Under the pieces are notes generated by a model that was given only the letters and a program-made list of their open reading frames with translations, did not search any database and was not told the DNA's origin. A DNA stretch of 7,753 bases from Actinomycetota bacterium (GTDB lineage: Bacteria > Actinomycetota > AC-67). Location: assembly GCA_005883175.1 (NCBI GenBank), contig VAYV01000184.1, forward strand, positions 1 through 7,753. The letters are read 5' to 3'. Positions 6,053 to 7,753 of the stretch are shown here, one piece after another. Every line of letters starts with the position of its first letter. Positions within the stretch are counted from its first letter, which is position 1. Made by a program: the position numbers and the translations under genes.

Positions 6053-6087
6053 TACCTAAGGCAGTTTTGATTTTCGGCTGCCGTCAA
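6053..6087 (-). promoter_or_regulatory. Possible control region of DUF3499: TTGACG and TTAGGTAA boxes
   Basis: The minus strand has TTGACG (6087-6082), then 22 bases, then TTAGGTAA (6060-6053), which lies 23 bases before the GTG. The first resembles a -35 element but no good -10 lies at 16-19 bases. The second is shared with the dyad before the DUF6788-like gene, where TTGACC also precedes it. This makes a regulator site plausible; a functional promoter is uncertain. Confidence 0.3.
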
Positions 6088-6092
6088 GACCA

Positions 6093-6111
6093 GATCCGGC
6101 CGGACCGGATC
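6093..6111. repeat. Inverted repeat GATCCGG-N5-CCGGATC
   Basis: Perfect seven-base arms (6093-6099 and 6105-6111) with a five-base loop, between the terminator and the TTGACG box. It is the last of four stem-loops whose centres are about 50 bases apart (near 6102, 6151, 6200 and 6255). Confidence 0.5.
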
Positions 6112-6130
6112 GGCCTCGACGAGCGAACAC

Positions 6131-6164
6131 CAAAACAAAGAGACCACCGCTCGGATGGCCTCTT
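6131..6164 (-). terminator. Intrinsic terminator, minus strand
   Basis: The minus-strand transcript forms a stem of AAGAGGCC with GGUCUCUU (one G-U pair), extended inward by three more pairs around a CGAGC loop, followed by UGUUUUGG. An eleven-pair stem and a U-rich tail make this a credible Rho-independent terminator. It would stop transcripts arriving from the 90-residue gene or from the candidate RNA start near 6280, before DUF3499. On the plus strand there is no U-tract. Confidence 0.7.
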
Positions 6165-6187
6165 ACCTGCACTGCTATCAACGTTTC

Positions 6188-6213
6188 GAGCACCGCGCGC
6201 GGGGCGCGGGCTC
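6188..6213. repeat. GC-rich stem-loop with a single bulged base
   Basis: GAGC and CCGCGC (6188-6191, 6193-6198, bulged A at 6192) pair with GCGCGG and GCTC (6204-6213) around a five-base loop, giving ten pairs. It is very stable and has no U-tract in either direction, so it is not a standalone terminator. It forms the middle stem of the candidate RNA. Confidence 0.6.
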
Positions 6214-6230
6214 ACTCATGACCAAAAGAT

Positions 6231-6279
6231 GTACTCCCGAGTAGCCTTCCGGTCGCCCCTACTCACTTCTCGGGAGTAC
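6231..6279. repeat. Long inverted repeat with 11-bp perfect arms
   Basis: GTACTCCCGAG (6231-6241) is exactly complementary to CTCGGGAGTAC (6269-6279). Inside, GAGTAG (6239-6244) and CTACTC (6259-6264) can form a competing stem, and the minus-strand apex can fold as CC-GGAA-GG, a GNRA-type tetraloop. Two mutually exclusive pairings share the CUC bases. The arms begin exactly where the predicted transcript start falls. Confidence 0.65.
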
Positions 6280-6285
6280 TCAAAC

Positions 6286-6315
6286 AACCTAACACACGCG
6301 AGAACAAGCGTGCAA
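6286..6315 (-). promoter_or_regulatory. Candidate promoter for the structured RNA/leader
   Basis: TTGCAC (6315-6310) and TAGGTT (6291-6286) are separated by 18 bases. TAGGTT fits the actinobacterial -10 pattern TAnnnT, and the -35 matches TTGACA only partly. The implied start at about 6280 coincides with the first base of the long stem-loop. Confidence 0.35.
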
Positions 6316-6332
6316 GGGATTCATGAGAAATG

Positions 6333-6404
6333 GTAGTGAGTCATCTGACCCAACCGGAAATTGAGAGAGTAGTGAGTCATCTGACCCAACCGGAAATTGA
6401 GAGA
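6333..6404. repeat. Perfect tandem duplication of a 36-bp unit
   Basis: Copies 6333-6368 and 6369-6404 are identical over all 36 bases, with no spacer. Each contains the dyad GTCA-TC-TGAC. The array ends exactly at base 6404, adjacent to the stop codon of the 90-residue gene (6405-6407). The start of the unit, AATGGTRGTGRGTCAT, recurs at 6741-6756 in the same orientation. Two adjacent identical copies without spacers are not a CRISPR array. Confidence 0.9.
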
Positions 6405-6677
6405 TCAGACGGCCGTTGGGTGTTGCTCAGGGTAAGGCTCAATCTCAACGCTGGTGACAGCGGACTCCGGCAGCACCAACAGAACAACGTCGCACGCGAG
6501 GCTCGCAGCAGCTTTGGAAGTGCGCGCAGGGACCGAAAAAGTTAGACCGACCAAGGGATCGCCCGCGTTCCAGCCAGCAACAGCTCCCAGGTTCTTCAGG
6601 CGGGCGAGAACGTCTAAAACCGCCTCCTGGTTCAACGGCTCGGCAGTCTGCACTTCGACCGTCGCCATCCAATCCAT
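6405..6677 (-). CDS. Small protein with a predicted ferredoxin-like (beta-alpha-beta-beta-alpha-beta) pattern
   Basis: I do not recognise a named family. The 90 residues alternate as strand (5-12, ATVEVQTA), helix (16-31, NQEAVLDVLARLKNLG), strands (33-38 and 42-50, VGLTFSVPA), helix (52-69) and strand (72-80, AVTSVEIEP), the layout of a ferredoxin- or ACT-like fold. The single cysteine C62 is in the second helix. ATG at 6677 is preferred because AGGGTG lies five bases upstream; TTG at 6680 and ATG at 6668 are alternatives. The stop directly abuts a 36-bp tandem repeat, and related sequence lies upstream of the gene, so it looks like a small accessory cassette inserted between DUF5719 and DUF3499. 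Similar small proteins occur in actinobacterial accessory DNA, but no function can be given. Confidence 0.7.
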   Translation of the reverse strand: MDWMATVEVQTAEPLNQEAVLDVLARLKNLGAVAGWNAGDPLVGLTFSVPARTSKAAASLACDVVLLVLPESAVTSVEIEPYPEQHPTAV

Positions 6678-6725
6678 CAACTCACCCTACGCCGAATCAA
6701 TCCTGAGCCCTCAATCGAACTGAGA

Positions 6726-6750
6726 CACCACCCAAGACAGAATGGTGGTG
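6726..6750. repeat. Inverted repeat CACCACC-N11-GGTGGTG
   Basis: Seven-base perfect arms (6726-6732 and 6744-6750) with an eleven-base loop, lying between the DUF5719 stop and the 90-residue gene. The right arm overlaps the diverged copy of the repeat-unit start, so part of the symmetry belongs to that element. Confidence 0.45.
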
Positions 6751-6766
6751 GGTCATTTAATAACCC
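6741..6766. repeat. Diverged third copy of the repeat-unit start, with an imperfect palindrome
   Basis: Bases 6741-6756 match 6329-6344 at 14 of 16 positions (AATGGTRGTGRGTCAT; both differences are A/G), in direct orientation and 412 bases away. Bases 6750-6766, GGGTCATTTAATAACCC, form a 17-base palindrome with one mismatched pair. Together with the tandem array it brackets the 90-residue gene. This could be the remains of a mobile element or a family of binding sites. Confidence 0.6.
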
Positions 6767-6783
6767 GCTACCGCGAGATTTCC

Positions 6784-7753
6784 TCAGCTCGTCGGCACGA
6801 CGGCGGGGACCCCCGTGCGCGGATCGATCGCAACGGCTTCAGGCGTGGGCTCGGAGAACGATTCGCCCACGATCGCAACCGACGATCCAGAGCCTCCCGT
6901 CACGAACCCGACGCTTCGGAGCGCGAGCACCACAGGTCCGTCGGCGTCGACAACGACGGCGAACGTTCCGGCGCCGTTCCCGATCGCGATGTCGACGAGG
7001 CGGCCGGCCGGTATCGACAGGTTTTGCGCGCTCGTTCCTGCCGGGCCGATCGTCGTGACGCGAACGGCGCTGGTGACGCCGCGAGGATTGACGATGACCG
7101 CGCGCGTCGCGGTTCCCGGCTGGAAGGCGCCGAGCACCGCCGCCCAGTGCGGCGCCGGCGCCGCGCCGGGAAGCGATGCTTGCTCTTGCACGCCGCCGCG
7201 CGTCGTGGTCCAGGTGGTTTCCGTCACGAGCGGCGACCCAACGCCGACGTGGAACTCGTATCCGGCGGCCCCCGCCGCGCCTTGGTCGGGGATCGCGAGG
7301 AAGCGACCCGCCTCCGGTGGAAGCGACGGTGGGAAGCCTCCAACCGAGACCTGCGCCTTTGCGTTGATCAGCCGGGCCTCGATGCCGGCGTCGTCGCTGC
7401 CGATGACGGTCACGCCGACACTCGACCCGGTACCGCTCTGCCCCGCGACTGCGACGAGCTCGTTCGACGGGATCTGGCCGGGCAGGAGCTCGGCGCCGCT
7501 CGCGGTACGGACAAGGGCTTCGGCCACAACGCGACCGACGTTCGCGTGAACGATCGCCGTCAAGTTGCGCGCACTGAACGCGAAATCTCCCAGACGGAAG
7601 TCTTGCCTGGTGCGTGACGCGATGATGCGGCGCGACAACCGTTGCGGCTGGAACACCCGCCCATCGGCGATCAGCGACACGGAGACGTCGGCGTCGGCCG
7701 CACCTGGGTTGAACAGGGCGAGCTCGGCGTCGCTCCCAAGGGTGCTCGCCCCG
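6784..7753 (-). CDS. DUF5719-type secreted/envelope protein, C-terminal part (5' end outside window)
   Basis: The frame is open through the window edge, giving 322 visible residues; the first Val-type start (7680) is internal. The visible sequence is Gly/Ala/Val/Thr-rich and predicted to be nearly all beta, with repeated sandwich-like modules. These include LALFNPGAADADVSVSL near the edge, HWAAVLGAFQPGTATRAVIV with NPRG, then LSIPAGRLVDIAIG and a FAVVVDADGPVVLALRS strand pair. The asparagine-proline-glycine turns and 'sIPAGrlvdi...vvvdadGPVvla' pattern fit DUF5719, an uncharacterised actinobacterial family usually encoded beside a membrane glycosyltransferase and near whiB/manB, and normally exported. 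The signal or membrane anchor is not in view. Few cysteines fit an extracellular location. It ends 106 bases before the next gene. Confidence 0.78.
   Translation of the reverse strand, partial: GASTLGSDAELALFNPGAADADVSVSLIADGRVFQPQRLSRRIIASRTRQDFRLGDFAFSARNLTAIVHANVGRVVAEALVRTASGAELLPGQIPSNELVAVAGQSGTGSSVGVTVIGSDDAGIEARLINAKAQVSVGGFPPSLPPEAGRFLAIPDQGAAGAAGYEFHVGVGSPLVTETTWTTTRGGVQEQASLPGAAPAPHWAAVLGAFQPGTATRAVIVNPRGVTSAVRVTTIGPAGTSAQNLSIPAGRLVDIAIGNGAGTFAVVVDADGPVVLALRSVGFVTGGSGSSVAIVGESFSEPTPEAVAIDPRTGVPAVVPTS

Larger units (their letters stand above)
6131..6280 (-). ncRNA. Candidate structured small RNA or leader (three stem-loops plus terminator)
   Basis: A promoter-like pair TTGCAC-N18-TAGGTT (6315-6286) predicts a start near 6280. 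The transcript would open with the long stem at 6279-6231 (GUACUCCCGAG with its complement), continue with a GC-rich stem at 6213-6188, and end in the intrinsic terminator at 6164-6131. That is a compact transcript of about 150 bases with no supported open reading frame. It does not look like tRNA, tmRNA, SRP RNA or RNase P RNA. It could instead be a 5' leader with an attenuator for DUF3499, whose start is about 100 bases past the terminator. Structure is read directly; existence of the RNA is inferred. Confidence 0.35.

Noticed and set aside
6231..6279. Integron attC-type recombination site
   Set aside because: The inverted repeat is perfect at its outer arms and lacks the RYYYAAC/GTTRRRY core boxes and extrahelical bases. 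No integron integrase is present.
6333..6404. CRISPR array, suggested by the 36-base repeat length
   Set aside because: There are only two copies, directly adjacent with no spacers, and no cas genes are in view.
6330..6545. A plus-strand open frame in which the 36-bp repeat reads as VVSHLTQPEIER twice
   Set aside because: The 36-base period is a multiple of three, so any frame through the repeat stays open. The frame then runs antisense into the better-supported 90-residue gene and loses any pattern.
6742..7617. A 291-codon plus-strand open frame opposite the DUF5719-type gene
   Set aside because: It is Arg/Asp-rich shadow sequence. The minus strand carries the beta-rich modular protein with an uninterrupted frame to the window edge.

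Overview
The window looks like chromosome from a GC-rich member of the Actinomycetota, probably an uncultured or deep-branching lineage. The evidence is the high GC content, frequent GTG starts, and a gene order close to the conserved actinobacterial block DUF5719 - DUF3499 - phosphomannomutase (manB) - Trm112-like zinc protein - SIS-domain sugar isomerase - S-adenosylhomocysteinase, known around whiB/manB/sahH in Mycobacterium and Streptomyces. Every gene I accept lies on the minus strand, so transcription runs from high to low coordinates. No rRNA, tRNA, CRISPR array or intact transposase gene was seen.

Layout in transcription order. (1) 7753-6784: C-terminal part of a DUF5719-type beta-rich protein whose 5' end lies outside the window. 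(2) 6783-6030: an accessory-looking stretch, visibly less GC-rich. It holds a 90-residue unrecognised protein, a perfect 36-bp tandem duplication directly after its stop, a diverged third copy 412 bp away, and a run of stem-loops that includes a good intrinsic terminator and may encode a small structured RNA. (3) 6029-5736: DUF3499 zinc-site protein. (4) 5735-5139: a small DUF6788-like cysteine-motif protein whose ribosome binding site lies inside a perfect inverted repeat, followed by a stretch with small hairpins and a 3' gene fragment without a start codon. (5) 5129-3077: a TPR-like helical-repeat protein, then manB, separated by one base. (6) 3014-1783: Trm112-like protein and bifunctional phosphoglucose/phosphomannose isomerase, joined by a GTGA overlap. 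(7) 1764-19: ahcY with a strong Shine-Dalgarno, then a small membrane protein.

How the genes work together. The isomerase (fructose-6-P to mannose-6-P and/or glucose-6-P) and ManB (mannose-6-P to mannose-1-P) form the entry to GDP-mannose and hence to cell-envelope mannosylation. AhcY removes S-adenosylhomocysteine made by methyltransferases, and Trm112-like proteins are often methyltransferase partners. The conserved block appears to be interrupted by accessory genes on both sides of DUF3499. The most interesting signals lie there: the candidate structured RNA, the SD-occluding dyad and its shared TTAGGTAA box, the 36-bp repeat family and the gene remnant.
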